From positions 4,340,001 through 4,404,000 of the forward strand of contig NZ_JAHOOZ010000001.1 of assembly GCF_019075875.1 (NCBI RefSeq): 64,000 bases of DNA, written 5' to 3'. Within the stretch, counting starts at the first letter, position 1. Each line of letters begins with the position of its first letter. Position numbers and translations under genes: made by a program. The notes below the pieces were generated by a model. That model saw only the letters and a list, made by a program, of their open reading frames with translations, did no database searches and was not told the origin of the DNA. Source of the DNA: Novosphingobium sp. G106 (GTDB taxonomy: Bacteria > Pseudomonadota > Alphaproteobacteria > Sphingomonadales > Sphingomonadaceae). Shown here in pieces: positions 1-10,031 of this stretch.

Positions 1-460
1 CGTCGTGATCCCAGCGCAGAGCAATGGCGCCGAGGCGACCATCTCGAGATCGGGGGGCGATCCGGGCCAGGGCGCTGGCCCGCGCGACCATGTAGTCGGC
101 ATAGCCGCCATCGCGGTAGATGCCGGTGACGTCGTGGACGTTCTCGCAGGCAAAGGCATTGTCGTGCCGGCAGTTGTCGCAATGGCCGCAGTTGCCGCTG
201 TGCCAGCCTACGCCGACGCGCTCACCCGGTTCCCAGCCGACGACGCCGTTACCCAGCGCATCGATCACGCCGACGACTTCGTGCCCGGGGACGCGCGGGT
301 AGGTCAGCCCGGGGAAGATGTTCTGCATGATGACGGCGTCGCTGTGGCAGACGCCGCAGGCATGGACGCGGATACGAACTTCACCGGGGGCGGGCTCCGG
401 CAGGGGGCGTTCGACCAGCACCAGTGGGCCGCCGGGCTCCCGGACTTCGATAGCACGCAT
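1..460 (-). CDS. Zinc-dependent alcohol dehydrogenase, N-terminal part, cut by window edge and frameshifted
   Basis: This is the start of a medium-chain, zinc-dependent alcohol dehydrogenase running off the left edge. The visible GroES-like domain has the catalytic zinc motif GVCHSD (Cys38) with GHE at 59-61, and the structural-zinc cysteines at 91, 94, 97 and 105. A GAGG ribosome site precedes the ATG. After about residue 141 the frame is lost at a run of six G (positions 52-57). Dropping one G restores the expected continuation with the 'LLCAG' motif. A sequencing error is more likely than a real mutation. The substrate cannot be told from this fragment. Confidence 0.8.
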   Translation of the reverse strand, partial: MRAIEVREPGGPLVLVERPLPEPAPGEVRIRVHACGVCHSDAVIMQNIFPGLTYPRVPGHEVVGVIDALGNGVVGWEPGERVGVGWHSGNCGHCDNCRHDNAFACENVHDVTGIYRDGGYADYMVARASALARIAPRSRDGRLGAIALRWDHD

Positions 461-521
461 GATCAGCTCCTCACGAGTCCCGCGGCATCATCCTATCCCG
501 GGCATCGAGCGAGGCCAAAGA

Positions 522-549
522 AAAGCCCCGGCGGTGAGGCCGGGGCTTT
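522..549 (-). terminator. Intrinsic terminator of the etfBA operon
   Basis: The arms AAAGCCCCGG (522-531) and CCGGGGCTTT (540-549) form a GC-rich hairpin. On the minus strand it is followed by a T-rich stretch. It sits 25 bases after the etfA stop and before the dehydrogenase start. Confidence 0.85.
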
Positions 550-573
550 GTCATTCCGCGATCGCCTGAGCGT

Positions 574-1503
574 TCAGAGCTTGCCGGTGAGTTCCGGCAC
601 GGCGTTGAACAGGTCGGCGACGAGGCCGATGTCGGCGACCTGGAAGATCGGCGCGTCCTCGTCCTTGTTGATGGCGATGATGGTCTTCGAATCCTTCATG
701 CCCGCTAGGTGCTGGATCGCGCCCGAGATGCCGATGGCGATGTAGACTTCGGGGGCGACGATCTTGCCCGTCTGGCCGACCTGGTAGTCGTTGGGCACGT
801 AGCCCGCGTCGACTGCGGCGCGGCTGGCGCCGACGGCGGCGCCGAGCTTGTCGGCGAGCGGGAAGATGACCTGTTCGAAAGTCGGCCCGTCCTTGAGCGC
901 GCGGCCGCCCGAGACGATGATCTTGGCACTGGTCAGCTCGGGGCGCTCCAGCTTGGCGATCTCGGCGCCGGCGAAGCTCGAGATGCCGGCATCGCCCGCA
1001 CCCGAGACGCTCTCGACGCTGGCCGAACCGCCAGCAGCGTCGGCCTTAGCGAAGGCGGTGCCGCGGACGGTGATGACCTTCTTGGCATCGACCGACTGCA
1101 CGGTGGCGATGGCATTGCCCGCATAGATCGGACGCGTGAAGGTGTCGGCGCTCTCGACCGAGAGGATGTCGCTGATCTGCATCACGTCGAGCGAAGCGGC
1201 GACGCGCGGGGCGATGTTCTTGCCGTGCGCCGTGGCGGGCGCAAGGAAGGCATCGTAGTTCGCCATCAGGCCGGCCACGAGCGGCGCGACGTTCTCGGCC
1301 AGCTGGTTGGCATAGGCCGCATCGTCGGCCAGCAGCACTTTGGCGACGCCGGCGATCTTGGCGGCCTGGTCGGCGACCGCGGCAGCGCCGCTGCCCGCGA
1401 CGAGGACGTGGACTTCGCCGAGCTGGGTGCCGGCGGTGACGACGGCGAGCGTGGCGTCCTTCAGCGACGCGTTGTCATGCTCTGCGTAGACGAGGACGCT
1501 CAT
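574..1503 (-). CDS. etfA: Electron transfer flavoprotein alpha subunit
   Basis: EtfA carries the FAD of the soluble ETF heterodimer, which passes electrons from acyl-CoA and other dehydrogenases to ETF-ubiquinone oxidoreductase. The protein is 309 residues, normal for the family. The C-terminal FAD domain shows SGGRALK (198-204), [11 protein letters not shown] (225-235), QVGQTGK (241-247), GISGAIQH (258-265) and NKDEDAPIF (279-287). Its ATG overlaps the etfB stop by four bases, so the subunits are translationally coupled. A hairpin terminator follows. Confidence 0.97.
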   Translation of the reverse strand: MSVLVYAEHDNASLKDATLAVVTAGTQLGEVHVLVAGSGAAAVADQAAKIAGVAKVLLADDAAYANQLAENVAPLVAGLMANYDAFLAPATAHGKNIAPRVAASLDVMQISDILSVESADTFTRPIYAGNAIATVQSVDAKKVITVRGTAFAKADAAGGSASVESVSGAGDAGISSFAGAEIAKLERPELTSAKIIVSGGRALKDGPTFEQVIFPLADKLGAAVGASRAAVDAGYVPNDYQVGQTGKIVAPEVYIAIGISGAIQHLAGMKDSKTIIAINKDEDAPIFQVADIGLVADLFNAVPELTGKL

Positions 1504-2249
1504 GCGGCGACTCCCATTTCCTTGAGTTTGGCGACCAGTGCGTCGACGTCGGCGACCTTGATGCCGGCGCTGCGCACGGGCGGCTCGGTGACCTTGAGCG
1601 TCTTGAGGCGCGGCGCGGTGTCGACGCCGTAGTCGGCAGGCGTCTTGTTCGCGAGCGGCTTGGACTTCGCCTTCATGATGTTGGGCAGCGAAGCATAGCG
1701 CGGCTCGTTGAGGCGCAGGTCGGTGGTGACGATGGCGGGAAGCGACAGCTTCACCGTCTCGAGGCCGCCGTCGACTTCACGCTTCACCGTGACCGAATCG
1801 CCGTCGACGGTGACTTCGGAAGCGAAAGTGCCCTGCGGACGGCCGGTGAGGGCGGCGAGCATCTGGCCGGTCTGGTTGCAGTCGTCGTCGATCGCCTGCT
1901 TGCCGAGGATGACGAGACCCGGGGTCTCTTCGGCCATGATCGCCTTGAGGATCTTGGCGACGGCCAGCGGCTCGACGTCGTCCTCGACAGTCACCAGGAT
2001 CGCGCGGTCGGCGCCCATGGCGAGCGCGGTGCGCAGCGTTTCCTGGGCCTTGGCCGGGCCGACGGAGACCGCGATGATCTCGGTCGCGACGCCCTTTTCG
2101 CGGAGCCGGATCGCTTCTTCGACGGCGATTTCGTCGAAGGGGTTCATGCTCATCTTGACATTGGCGAGGTCGACGCCGGTGCCGTCGGACTTGACCCGCG
2201 GCTTCACGTTGTAATCGATCACCCGCTTGACGGGCACGAGGATCTTCAT
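1500..2249 (-). CDS. etfB: Electron transfer flavoprotein beta subunit
   Basis: EtfB is the AMP-binding partner of EtfA in the electron-transfer flavoprotein. The 249-residue protein starts [10 protein letters not shown], the classic EtfB start. It has the conserved [12 protein letters not shown] segment near residue 38 and the [14 protein letters not shown] nucleotide-loop region near 117-130. The strong site GAGGAAGGA precedes the ATG. It is the first gene of the etfB-etfA operon; gene order and the ATGA overlap are standard for alphaproteobacteria. Confidence 0.97.
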   Translation of the reverse strand: MKILVPVKRVIDYNVKPRVKSDGTGVDLANVKMSMNPFDEIAVEEAIRLREKGVATEIIAVSVGPAKAQETLRTALAMGADRAILVTVEDDVEPLAVAKILKAIMAEETPGLVILGKQAIDDDCNQTGQMLAALTGRPQGTFASEVTVDGDSVTVKREVDGGLETVKLSLPAIVTTDLRLNEPRYASLPNIMKAKSKPLANKTPADYGVDTAPRLKTLKVTEPPVRSAGIKVADVDALVAKLKEMGVAA

Positions 2250-2342
2250 CGGATGAGGTCCTTCCTCTCAGATGCGGTGGAAATTTAGCCGCGCGATTAA
2301 ACTGAATCGCCGGACGCCATTGCCGCCTATGGCCTTAACGTC

Positions 2343-2375
2343 AAGCCCCGCCGCGATGGGATCGCGGCGGGGCTT
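2343..2375 (-). terminator. Hairpin terminator after sucC
   Basis: A perfect 15-bp stem (AAGCCCCGCCGCGAT, 2343-2357; matching arm 2361-2375) has a GGG loop. It lies just downstream of the sucC stop and upstream of etfB. The T tract after it on the minus strand is weak, so part of its role may be 3' end protection. Confidence 0.75.
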
Positions 2376-2399
2376 TTGCAATTCATCGATATGATAGGC

Positions 2400-3600
<1,201 letters not shown>

Positions 3601-3745
3601 GGAAGTGTCGCTTTCCGCTGGGGGCCCAGAATCCGGGGGAGGAAGGGCGGGTTTGTGCGCCGCCGCATAAGCACAACAATCGCGGCTTGAAAAGTCTTGG
3701 CTGCGGGCCGATTTCGACTCTTCGCCAGGAGACAACACACTTCGC

Positions 3746-4538
3746 ATGATCGACCGCACCCGTCTCGAGATGATCCTCCGCGAAGCCGGCCGCATGGCCA
3801 TGGCATCCCTGGCCCGGCGCCAATACCCTTGGGGGACATGCGCTGCAGGTCTGGGAGAAGGCGCCCGGCAACCCGGTTTGCGAGGCGGATCTCGCGGTCG
3901 ATGCCTTCCTCAAACGCGAGCTCACGCGGCTGTTGCCTTCGGCTGGCTGGCTCTCGGAAGAGACGATCGACGCGCCCGAGCGGCTCGCTGGCGACCTGAT
4001 CTGGCTGGTCGATCCGATCGACGGCACGCGCGACTATATTCGCGGTCGCCGCGGCTGGGCGGTCTCCGTCGCGCTGATCAACGCGGGCCGGCCGCTGTTC
4101 GGCATGCTCTGCGCGCCGGCGCGTGACGAGTTCTGGTACGGTCAGGCCGGGCACGGATCATGGCGCAACGACATTCCGCTGGTTGCCAGCCAGCGTACCC
4201 AACTGGCGGGATCGCGTGTCCCGGCCAAGCAGGTAAGCCAGGAGGACGCCGACCTGGTGATGGTCGACCAGCCCAACTCGATCGCGCTGCGGATGGCGAT
4301 GGTCGCGGCCGACGAGGCCGATCTCGTCGCGACGCTGCGCTGGGGCTTCGAATGGGACATCGGCGCCGCCGCGCTGATCGCGCGCGAGGCCGGTGCGATG
4401 GTGACCGACGCCTTCGGCGGGCCGCTCAATTACAACAAGCGCGATCCCCGCGCCTTCGGCGTGCTGGTGACCGCGCCGGCGATCCACGATGCGGCGATCG
4501 CCCGTCTGGCCGACCGGGCGAGGAAGCTCGCAGGCTGA
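3746..4538 (+). CDS. Inositol monophosphatase family protein (CysQ/HisN-like), one-base frameshift
   Basis: This is a Mg-dependent, Li-sensitive type phosphatase of the IMPase/FIG superfamily. Key motifs are GWLSEET (metal-ligand Glu), VDPIDGT (metal-binding DPxDGT) and the late [14 protein letters not shown]. About 263 residues result if one G is removed from the run at 3831-3835, which joins residues ...YPWG to [14 protein letters not shown]. Substrate within the family (inositol phosphate, PAP, histidinol phosphate) cannot be decided from motifs alone. It is divergent from sucC with a 145-base gap. Confidence 0.85.
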
Positions 4539-4540
4539 CG

Positions 4541-4954
4541 TTACCCGTCCTGTGCGGGCAGAGTTCGGAACGGCAGGAGCGCCCTGATCCGCGGATCGCG
4601 CAGATAGAGGCCGCCCCAGGCAAGCAGGCCGAGATAGACGCCGAACAGGACGTGGCTGAACAGCGGGCTGCCGATTCGAACATGCGTCGCCACGGCGCCG
4701 CCCAGATACCCGGTCAGCAGGATGGCACCGAGCACGGCCGTCCGCGGCCAGGCGTAAAGCGCCGTGCAGGTCAGCGTCAGGATACCGAGCCCGCGGACCA
4801 TCCCGAGCGAGGTCGGGTAGCCGAGACCTGCCGTCGTCTCGATGACGACCTGCAGCGGCACGAGCTTCATTCCCGCGTCCATCACCAGGAAGGCGATCAG
4901 CAGGCCGCTCATCACCCAGCCCGCGGTGCGTTTGCCCTTGTCGTTGCCGTTCAT
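4541..4954 (-). CDS. DoxX-like family membrane protein
   Basis: This 137-residue integral membrane protein has four predicted hydrophobic segments, near residues 12-30, 47-68, 75-95 and 100-118. The pattern of a small Gly at helix ends matches the DoxX-like family, whose members are linked to quinone and thiol redox functions, though the exact role is unknown. It follows a DUF4287 gene by 13 bases on the same strand and ends two bases from the convergent IMPase-family gene. Confidence 0.75.
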   Translation of the reverse strand: MNGNDKGKRTAGWVMSGLLIAFLVMDAGMKLVPLQVVIETTAGLGYPTSLGMVRGLGILTLTCTALYAWPRTAVLGAILLTGYLGGAVATHVRIGSPLFSHVLFGVYLGLLAWGGLYLRDPRIRALLPFRTLPAQDG

Positions 4955-4967
4955 GACTCTTCTCCCC

Positions 4968-5186
4968 CTACGCCTGCTTGCCCTTGAACAGGGCGACGAT
5001 GGCCATGGCGTGCCCGTGGCCCAGGCCGAACTCCTCCTTCAGCGCCAGAATGATCGCGCCGGCTTTCACGCCGGGTGCGAGACCTTCGGCAGTGGCGAAA
5101 CCCTTGTCCGCACCCCACTGGCGGAACTCGGCCGGCGTCTTGCCGGTGTTTCGCTCGATGCTGTTCAGATATCCCTGGAAGCTCAT
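4968..5186 (-). CDS. DUF4287 domain-containing protein
   Basis: The 72-residue protein matches the DUF4287 pattern: MSFQGYLNSIERNTGKTPAEF at the start, then GVKAGAIILALKEEFGLGHGHAMAIV. It is short, helical, without membrane segments or signal peptide. Family function is not known; it is often coded near stress and regulatory genes. It sits between the AraC-type regulator upstream and the DoxX-like gene downstream, so the three may be co-transcribed. Confidence 0.85.
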   Translation of the reverse strand: MSFQGYLNSIERNTGKTPAEFRQWGADKGFATAEGLAPGVKAGAIILALKEEFGLGHGHAMAIVALFKGKQA

Positions 5187-5237
5187 GGCATCACCCCTTC
5201 CGTGCCCGTTTCCGCGCCGCGGGGTGGGAATAGGCGA

Positions 5238-5945
5238 TCAGCGAGCGGAAGTTTTGTACGAGAACGACAACTGGGGGCGCTCGCGGGCGAGCCGGGCCGG
5301 GGTCGTGCCGATGAGGTCGCGCAGGGACCGGGTGAGGTGCGCCTGGTCGAAATAGCCCGCGTCGAAAGTGGCATCGAGCAGCGAGTGCCCGTCCAGCAGC
5401 AGGCCCGCGGCATTGCGCGCGCGCTGGATCTGTTGGTGTCGGCTAAGCGTCATGCCGGTGACCTGGCGGAAGTGCCGTTGCAGCGAACGCTGGCTCGCTC
5501 GCTTCAGGTCGCCTTCGAGCATTGCGCGGGCATGGCCGCTGAGCGCGATTGCACCGGCCGCGGCCAGCCGCGCGACGAACTGTTCGGCATTGTCGAAGCG
5601 CGGGATTTCCCAGATCGCGCCGCCGAGCAGGAACCGGCCATCGGTGAGGACCGGCAGATCGACGCTTTTGTGATCCGCCAGGGCTGCCGTGGGAAAATCG
5701 GGCAGGTAGGCCCCCATGCGAAAACGAATGGCGAGCCACCGGCCGTGCGGCGGGCAGTCCACGCTCGCGGCCCGCGAGACTGGGCCGCGCAGCGTGACCA
5801 TGGTGGTGCCCGGCAGGCGCGATATGACCAGCTCGATATTGCTGTCGGCCATCGACAGGAACGAGCCGCCGCCCCGGCTCCGGCTGCGCCAGACGCGTTC
5901 GATATAGGGGGAATCGGATTCCCGGTCGTCGAACTCGATGAGCAT
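5238..5945 (-). CDS. AraC family transcriptional regulator
   Basis: This 235-residue protein has an N-terminal sensory part of about 140 residues and a C-terminal AraC-type double helix-turn-helix. Typical residues are SQRSLQRHFRQVTGM (first helix-turn-helix) and FDAGYFDQAHLTRSLRDLIGTTPARL (second). The N-terminal region resembles the DUF6597-type AraC proteins rather than sugar sensors. I chose the ATG at 5945 because upstream extension would overlap the OmpA-like gene. The likely targets are its own downstream genes for DUF4287 and DoxX-like proteins. Confidence 0.88.
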   Translation of the reverse strand: MLIEFDDRESDSPYIERVWRSRSRGGGSFLSMADSNIELVISRLPGTTMVTLRGPVSRAASVDCPPHGRWLAIRFRMGAYLPDFPTAALADHKSVDLPVLTDGRFLLGGAIWEIPRFDNAEQFVARLAAAGAIALSGHARAMLEGDLKRASQRSLQRHFRQVTGMTLSRHQQIQRARNAAGLLLDGHSLLDATFDAGYFDQAHLTRSLRDLIGTTPARLARERPQLSFSYKTSAR

Positions 5946-5980
5946 CCGGCTGCTCCGAAGCTCGGGCGTGCCGGCCCGGG

Positions 5981-6676
5981 TTACTGTCGCTGCTGGCGCG
6001 CGGCCTGGACCTGGTCCTGGCTGATCGGGACGATCTTGATCTCGACGCGGCGGTTGCGGCGGCGGCCTTCCTCGGTGGTGTTGTCGGCCACGGGCAAGGT
6101 CTCGCCGAAGCCCTGGCTGCGGATGCGCGCGGCGGAGACGCCCTGCATCGTCAGGTAGTTGGCGACGGTGCGCGCGCGGTTTTCGGACAGCGTCTGGTTG
6201 TACTGGTCCGAACCCGTGGAATCGGTGTGGCCGTAAACGTCGATCAGGCTGTTCGGGTACTGGTTCATGGACTGCGCGATCTGGTCGAGCGTCGCGCGGA
6301 AGCTGGGCTGCAGCGCCGCGCTGGCGACGTCGAAGGTGACGCCTTCGGGCAAATTGACGAGGATCGCCTGGCCGTTGTCGGTGGGCGTGATGTCGACGCC
6401 GCTGCCCGCGGTGCTCTCGCGCAGCTCCTTGATCTGCTTGTCCATCGTATAGCCGATCGCGCCGCCGGCGAGGCCGCCGATGCCCGCGCCGATGATGCGG
6501 CCGGTGCCGCCGCCGATCAGCCCGCCGAGCAGCAGGCCGCCCAGCGTGCCCACGCCCGCGCCGATGGCGGTGCGTGAAACCTTCTGCTGGCCGGTGTTGG
6601 GATCGGTCACGCAGCCGGAGACGGTGATCAGCGAAACCACGGCGACGCATGACGTCAGCAGGCGGGATTTCTGCAT
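5981..6676 (-). CDS. OmpA family lipoprotein with glycine zipper
   Basis: The 231-residue protein has a lipoprotein signal with lipobox VSGC (Cys22). A glycine-zipper membrane segment of repeated GxxxG steps follows at about 38-75. The C-terminal OmpA domain binds peptidoglycan, with the motif GHTDSTGS and the helix LSENRARTVANYL. It probably anchors the outer membrane to the cell wall, like the YiaD/Pal group. The ATG at 6676 is preceded by GAAGGAAGGG; a longer reading frame upstream has no signal peptide. Confidence 0.93.
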   Translation of the reverse strand: MQKSRLLTSCVAVVSLITVSGCVTDPNTGQQKVSRTAIGAGVGTLGGLLLGGLIGGGTGRIIGAGIGGLAGGAIGYTMDKQIKELRESTAGSGVDITPTDNGQAILVNLPEGVTFDVASAALQPSFRATLDQIAQSMNQYPNSLIDVYGHTDSTGSDQYNQTLSENRARTVANYLTMQGVSAARIRSQGFGETLPVADNTTEEGRRRNRRVEIKIVPISQDQVQAARQQRQ

Positions 6677-6852
6677 CGTTTTTCTACCCTTCCTTCTCGA
6701 AAACTTCGGCTTGTTATCGTCTGTTTGGAAACCTGAATGAGCGCTGCACGGCCCTTTTGTCAACGAAGGCCCCGTTCTTCGCCGGGCACTGTTGGCCGCC
6801 CTCATTTCGGGGCCTCTTCGCTATCGCGCGGTTATCTGCTAGCGGCACTCGG

Positions 6853-8175
6853 GTGACGCCGTTCCCCTGGACCGATGTCCTCGTTATCGCGGGGCTCATT
6901 CTGCTCAATGGCCTGTTCTCCATGTCGGAGCTGGCGATCGTTTCGGCGCGTCCGGGGCGGTTGAAGGTCGCTGCGGAGAAAGGCAGCGGTGGTGCGCGTT
7001 GCGCGCTGGCCCTCGCCTCCGACCCGGGCAAATTCCTGTCCACCGTGCAGATCGGCATCACGCTGATCGGCATCGTCGCAGGCGCCTATTCGGGCGCCAG
7101 CCTGGGTGGGCCGACGGGCGAGAGGCTGGCCGCACTCGGTGTGCCGCCACGCGCGGCGGACGAGCTCGGCTTCGCCATGGTCATCTTCGCCACGACCTAT
7201 TTCAGCGTCGTGGTCGGCGAGCTGGTGCCGAAGCAGGTGGCCTTGCGGCTGGCCGAGCCGATCGCGCTGGTCGCCGCGCGGCCGATGACCTGGCTGTCGA
7301 CCGCGATGGCGCCTTTCGTCTGGCTGCTCGACAAGTCTTCGCGGGTGCTGCTCGGCCTTATCGGCATGCGCCGCTCGAGCGACCAGGAGGTCACCGCCGA
7401 AGAACTCCACATGCTCTTCGCCGAGGCGACCAAGTCGGGCGTGATCGAGGAGGAAGAGCGCCAGATCATGACCGGCATCATGCGCCTGGCCGACCGGCCG
7501 GTGCGCGAGCTGATGACGCCGCGGACCGAGATCGACTGGGTGGACCTCGGCGCCAGCGACGGCGAGCTGTTCGCCCGTATCCAGGATTCGCCGCATTCGC
7601 TGCTGCCCGTGGTCGAAGGCGCGCCCGACAACATCGTCGGCGTGCTCAAGGTGCGCGAACTGCTGGCGATGCGGCTCGCCGGCGAAATGGTGAACATCGC
7701 GGCGGTGATGCGCAAGGCCGAGGTCATCCCCGACCAGCTCGACGCGATGGACGCGCTGCGCCTGCTGCAGCAGGCCGATGTGTCGATGGCCATGGTCCAC
7801 GACGAATACGGCCACCTCGAAGGCGTCGTCACCCCGGCCGACCTGCTTTCGGCGATCGTCGGCAACTTCGTCAGCCACCAGGACGAGGGCGACGAGCCGA
7901 TGGTGGTCGAGCGCGAGGACGGTTCGCTGCTGATCTCGGGCGCGCTGCCAGCGGACGCGCTAGCGCAGCGGCTGGACATCGATCTCGACGAAGACCGCGA
8001 GTTTGCCACGGCCGCGGGCTACGTCCTGTCGGTGCTCAAGCATCTGCCCAAGGAGGGCGAGCATTTCGTCGACCAGGGCTGGCGCTTCGAGGTCGTCGAC
8101 ATGGACGGGCTCAAGATCGACAAGCTGCTGGTCAGCGAAGTCGCCCCGGCCGAGCCCGAGGCGAGCGAGGACTAG
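6853..8175 (+). CDS. CNNM/CorC-HlyC type hemolysin family membrane protein
   Basis: This 440-residue protein has an N-terminal CNNM (DUF21) transmembrane domain (about 1-190), a CBS pair (about 205-330, containing MTPRTEIDWVD and the second repeat near 300) and a CorC_HlyC C-terminal domain. Relatives take part in Mg or Co efflux and membrane ion homeostasis; 'hemolysin' is a historic label. The start is a GTG at 6853 since the next ATG lies inside the first membrane helix and upstream ATGs overlap the neighbouring gene's promoter. No clear ribosome site precedes it, so the start is uncertain. Confidence 0.9.
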   Translation: MTPFPWTDVLVIAGLILLNGLFSMSELAIVSARPGRLKVAAEKGSGGARCALALASDPGKFLSTVQIGITLIGIVAGAYSGASLGGPTGERLAALGVPPRAADELGFAMVIFATTYFSVVVGELVPKQVALRLAEPIALVAARPMTWLSTAMAPFVWLLDKSSRVLLGLIGMRRSSDQEVTAEELHMLFAEATKSGVIEEEERQIMTGIMRLADRPVRELMTPRTEIDWVDLGASDGELFARIQDSPHSLLPVVEGAPDNIVGVLKVRELLAMRLAGEMVNIAAVMRKAEVIPDQLDAMDALRLLQQADVSMAMVHDEYGHLEGVVTPADLLSAIVGNFVSHQDEGDEPMVVEREDGSLLISGALPADALAQRLDIDLDEDREFATAAGYVLSVLKHLPKEGEHFVDQGWRFEVVDMDGLKIDKLLVSEVAPAEPEASED

Positions 8176-8267
8176 TTTCGGGGAGCGTCACACCGGAGTC
8201 GCCCTGTCATCTGCCACGTGGCGATAGGTCGTGGTTATGCTCGATCAGGGCTGAGGAGGATTGCCCG

Positions 8268-8591
8268 ATGAGGCGAGGCGCGATCTGGGATCGAATTCCA
8301 TGGGCACTGAAGTGGGGTGCGGTGGGGTTTTGCCAAGTTCAGTGCGCCTATCTCCTGTACAGAGCGATCTCGAAGGGGGAGGCGTACTCTCGGACTTGGG
8401 GATATGTTTCCTACGCGGATCATCCCGCCGCGTTCATCGTTGGTATCGTCTTTCCGCTAATAGGTTTTCTAGGCTGCTTGATCGCACTCTCTACGCTTTT
8501 GCCTGGGCAACGAAGGGTGCCATTAATAGATCAGCGGGAAGCGGTTACCCCCCTTAGAACGGACCGAATTCAGGTCATCATCCCAGCCTGA
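8268..8591 (+). CDS. Hypothetical small membrane protein
   Basis: A very good ribosome site (GAGGAGG) precedes the ATG. The 107-residue product has two hydrophobic segments, about residues 12-32 and 52-76, and a polar C-terminus. I do not recognise the family. Base composition is lower in GC than in the neighbours, and codon use is less biased, which hints at a lineage-specific or acquired gene. It stands alone between the CNNM gene and a 500-base non-coding stretch. Confidence 0.6.
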   Translation: MRRGAIWDRIPWALKWGAVGFCQVQCAYLLYRAISKGEAYSRTWGYVSYADHPAAFIVGIVFPLIGFLGCLIALSTLLPGQRRVPLIDQREAVTPLRTDRIQVIIPA

Positions 8592-8902
8592 ACAAGATCA
8601 GCATTAAAGCGGCGAACCTGCCCCCCTTTGAGAACGAGAGGGTGTGCTAGGCGCGGTTCGTGCCGACTTCTCTGTTTTCGTGTCTCGTGGGGACTCCCAA
8701 AAGCGGCCGCCCATCAGCCGCGCGACAATCCTTCTATAGATAGGTCAAGGCCGCTCCAGCCGGGAGCATCGCCATTCCGGTTGTCGCGGACAGCGGCCCT
8801 TTCGGCTCGCCTGACGCGCGTTGGCGAAGGGATTTCCCGAGGCTGTCGTTATGTGATTGCCGTGTCAATCCTCCCCCCTCTGACGCGGCATCTCCGAACC
8901 TT

Positions 8903-8928
8903 GGCCCCGCTTCGGCGGGGTCTTTTTT
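8903..8928 (+). terminator. Intrinsic terminator with UUCG loop
   Basis: The stem GGCCCCGC (8903-8910) pairs with GCGGGGTC (8915-8922) around a TTCG tetraloop, followed by six T. This is a textbook plus-strand terminator. It is 310 bases past the last gene, so it may end a non-coding transcript or a long 3' end. Confidence 0.85.
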
Positions 8929-9038
8929 GTCGGTGCTGCAAGGATTTCGCAGGCCGGAGCACTGCAGGCGTAACAGCTTCACGACATTGTCGCGAAGGCC
9001 ATTTCGGACTTGCGAACCGCGAGGCGAGGCTTTAGTTA

Positions 9039-9055
9039 TTGCGATAGAGTCGCAA
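9039..9055. promoter_or_regulatory. Palindromic operator candidate TTGCGA-N5-TCGCAA
   Basis: The inverted repeat TTGCGA TAGAG TCGCAA lies 38 bases before the start of the next gene. The spacing and half-sites resemble binding sites of Fur-type or similar dimeric regulators, but the regulator is not identified. Confidence 0.45.
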
Positions 9056-9093
9056 CAAGGCGGCCAGAGGGGGTATCAAGGAGACTTTCCGCG

Positions 9094-9498
9094 ATGCCTG
9101 ACATGCAGTTCCCCGACCTGGATCCGAGCGCGTCCCGCGTACTGATCACCAACGCACTACGCGACTGGCATGATGCGCGGCAAACCGGCGCGCCCGTCAT
9201 GCCCTATCTGTTTGCCTCGCTGCACGGCCCGGCCTGTGCCTTGCTCGCGCCTGTGCTCGACAGCCTTTTCCGGTTCTATCAGGCGGCGCTGAACCGCACT
9301 CCCGTAACCGGGCAAACCGAGTGCCTCAGCGATGACGAGGCGCTGCTGCTCGCGCTTATCTCCCGCGCAGAATTCAAGCACGAGACCTTCGATTGCCCGA
9401 TCGGTATTGCGCGGGGCTTCGATTGCGCCTTGTGCTCTGCCCGGATCATGCTGGCTTTCGCCTTGGAGGACCAGTCCTGCGGCAGGCGCCTCCAGTAG
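9094..9498 (+). CDS. Conserved hypothetical protein with Cys motifs
   Basis: The 134-residue protein starts at an ATG after AAGGAGA. It is soluble and helical, with cysteines in HGPAC, TEC, FDC and FDCALC. The C-terminal CxxC-like pair and the Fur-like palindrome upstream would fit a metal- or redox-related role, but I do not recognise the family. It converges with rplL; the 3' ends are 86 bases apart with the rplL terminator in between. Confidence 0.65.
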   Translation: MPDMQFPDLDPSASRVLITNALRDWHDARQTGAPVMPYLFASLHGPACALLAPVLDSLFRFYQAALNRTPVTGQTECLSDDEALLLALISRAEFKHETFDCPIGIARGFDCALCSARIMLAFALEDQSCGRRLQ

Positions 9499-9527
9499 GG
9501 GCATCGGCAGGTTTCCTCCAAAAAGAA

Positions 9528-9553
9528 AAGGGCGGCTCCGAGGAGCCGCCCTT
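9528..9553 (-). terminator. Terminator of the rplJL operon
   Basis: The arms AAGGGCGGCTC (9528-9538) and GAGCCGCCCTT (9543-9553) form an 11-bp stem with a four-base loop. On the minus strand it is followed by CTTTTCTTTTT. It lies 32 bases after the rplL stop and is symmetrical enough to serve the convergent gene too. Confidence 0.9.
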
Positions 9554-9584
9554 CCTTGTTTCCAATCGAAGCAATCCGTTCGGA

Positions 9585-9962
9585 TTACTTGATTTCGACG
9601 GTGCCGCCGGCTTCTTCGATCTTCTTCTTGATGTCTTCGGCTTCGGCCTTGTTGACACCTTCCTTGATCGCCTTCGGAGCGGCTTCCACCAGCGCCTTGG
9701 CTTCGGTCAGGCCCAGCGCGGTGATGGCGCGGACTTCCTTGATGACCTGGATCTTCTTGCCACCGTCGCCGGTGAGGATCACGTCGAACTCGGTCTTCTC
9801 TTCGACGGCTTCGGCAGCAGCGCCGCCACCGGCGGGAGCGGCCACGGCCACAGCGGCAGCGGCGGAAACGCCCCATGCCTCTTCGAGGGCCTTGGCGAGG
9901 TCAGCCGCCTCGAGGACGGTCAGCTTCGAAAGTTCTTCAACAAGCTTGGCGATATCGGCCAT
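9585..9962 (-). CDS. rplL: Large ribosomal subunit protein bL12 (L7/L12)
   Basis: This is the stalk protein that recruits translation GTPases; it forms dimers bound to L10. The 125-residue sequence has the N-terminal dimerisation helices (1-32), an Ala/Gly/Pro-rich hinge (about 33-52) and the C-terminal factor-binding domain, with KTEFDVIL and the K-x-IK-x-VR-x-IT-x-LGL-x-EAK signature. It follows rplJ by 69 bases in the same operon and ends in a strong terminator. Confidence 0.98.
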   Translation of the reverse strand: MADIAKLVEELSKLTVLEAADLAKALEEAWGVSAAAAVAVAAPAGGGAAAEAVEEKTEFDVILTGDGGKKIQVIKEVRAITALGLTEAKALVEAAPKAIKEGVNKAEAEDIKKKIEEAGGTVEIK

Positions 9963-10031
9963 GATGCTTCTCCTGATGTTGTGCCCGGGTGAGCCCGAAC
10001 GGCCCGGCCCGGAAAAAATCGCTAAACAATC

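Larger units (their letters stand above)
8592..9093 (+). other. Non-coding stretch with an intrinsic terminator and a palindrome
   Basis: No convincing gene is seen. The stretch holds a strong plus-strand terminator (8903-8928) and a 6-bp palindrome (9039-9055). Between 8700 and 8900 are several short self-complementary segments. A small RNA ending at the terminator is possible, but I cannot match it to 6S, tmRNA, RNase P or SRP RNA. Confidence 0.5.

Noticed and set aside
5..745. 246-residue plus-strand ORF at the left edge
   Set aside because: Runs antisense to the alcohol dehydrogenase and into the etfA terminator.
8700..8930. Possible 6S or other known RNA before the terminator
   Set aside because: No match to the conserved segments of 6S, tmRNA, RNase P or SRP RNA could be recognised.
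8734..8982. 82-residue minus-strand ORF
   Set aside because: It contains the plus-strand terminator and has no family resemblance.
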